Assembly (NCBI GenBank): GCA_964353935.1
Contig: CAYGXL010000060.1
Location: forward strand, 1-14,381
Source of the DNA: JAOUJD01 sp964353935
GTDB taxonomy: Bacteria; Pseudomonadota; Gammaproteobacteria; Burkholderiales; Burkholderiaceae_F
Direction: 5' to 3'
DNA: 14,381 nucleotides
A model generated the notes under the pieces. The model saw nothing but the letters and a program-made list of their open reading frames with translations, ran no database searches and was not told the DNA's origin. This document shows, in pieces, positions 12,793 to 14,381 of this stretch. Position 1 is the first letter of the stretch, and every line of letters begins with the position of its first letter. A program made the position numbers and the translations under genes.

Positions 12793-14381
<1,589 letters not shown>

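Overview
The window is high-GC bacterial DNA with dense genes, short gaps and SD-led starts. It most resembles a betaproteobacterium of the Burkholderiales type. The evidence is the end of a nuo operon followed directly by a Nudix gene, a NuoL with a histidine-rich loop, an ETF:ubiquinone oxidoreductase gene, and protein sequences that read as Burkholderiales-like. This placement comes from recognition of families, not from a search. Two runs of N (1976-1985 and 7797-7896) show that it is a scaffolded draft assembly, possibly a metagenome bin.

Layout. 1-4961 (+): the 3' part of nuoL, then nuoM and nuoN (proton-pumping membrane subunits of complex I) and a Nudix hydrolase of the ADP-ribose pyrophosphatase type. 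5007-6671 (-): ETF:ubiquinone oxidoreductase, convergent with the Nudix gene. 6775-9733 (+): an SDR oxidoreductase, a tandem-repeat array, a 4HBT-fold acyl-CoA thioesterase, and the two subunits of a succinyl-CoA:3-oxoacid CoA-transferase, followed at 9754-10713 by a CDF metal exporter. 10730-11461 (-): a small membrane protein of the heparan-alpha-glucosaminide N-acetyltransferase-like family. 11606-12628 (+): a secreted glycerophosphodiester phosphodiesterase. 12766 to the end (+): pyrG (CTP synthase), cut by the window edge.

Functionally, the left half links respiration (complex I and ETF-QO both deliver electrons to ubiquinone) to acyl-CoA and ketone-body metabolism (SDR, thioesterase, CoA-transferase). 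The right half is unrelated housekeeping.

The most unusual feature lies between the SDR and thioesterase genes (7546-7938). The first 50 nt of the thioesterase gene, with its ribosome binding site, is repeated in tandem upstream of the intact gene with a 113-nt period. Each copy is joined to a palindromic linker that can fold as an outer stem enclosing two hairpins. Each complete visible copy is a 38-codon ORF whose stop overlaps the next copy's start (GTGA or ATGA), so the array reads as a chain of potentially coupled mini-ORFs leading into the real enzyme. Differences between copies in the linker fall only in predicted loops and spacers. The assembly gap sits inside this array, so the true copy number is unknown.
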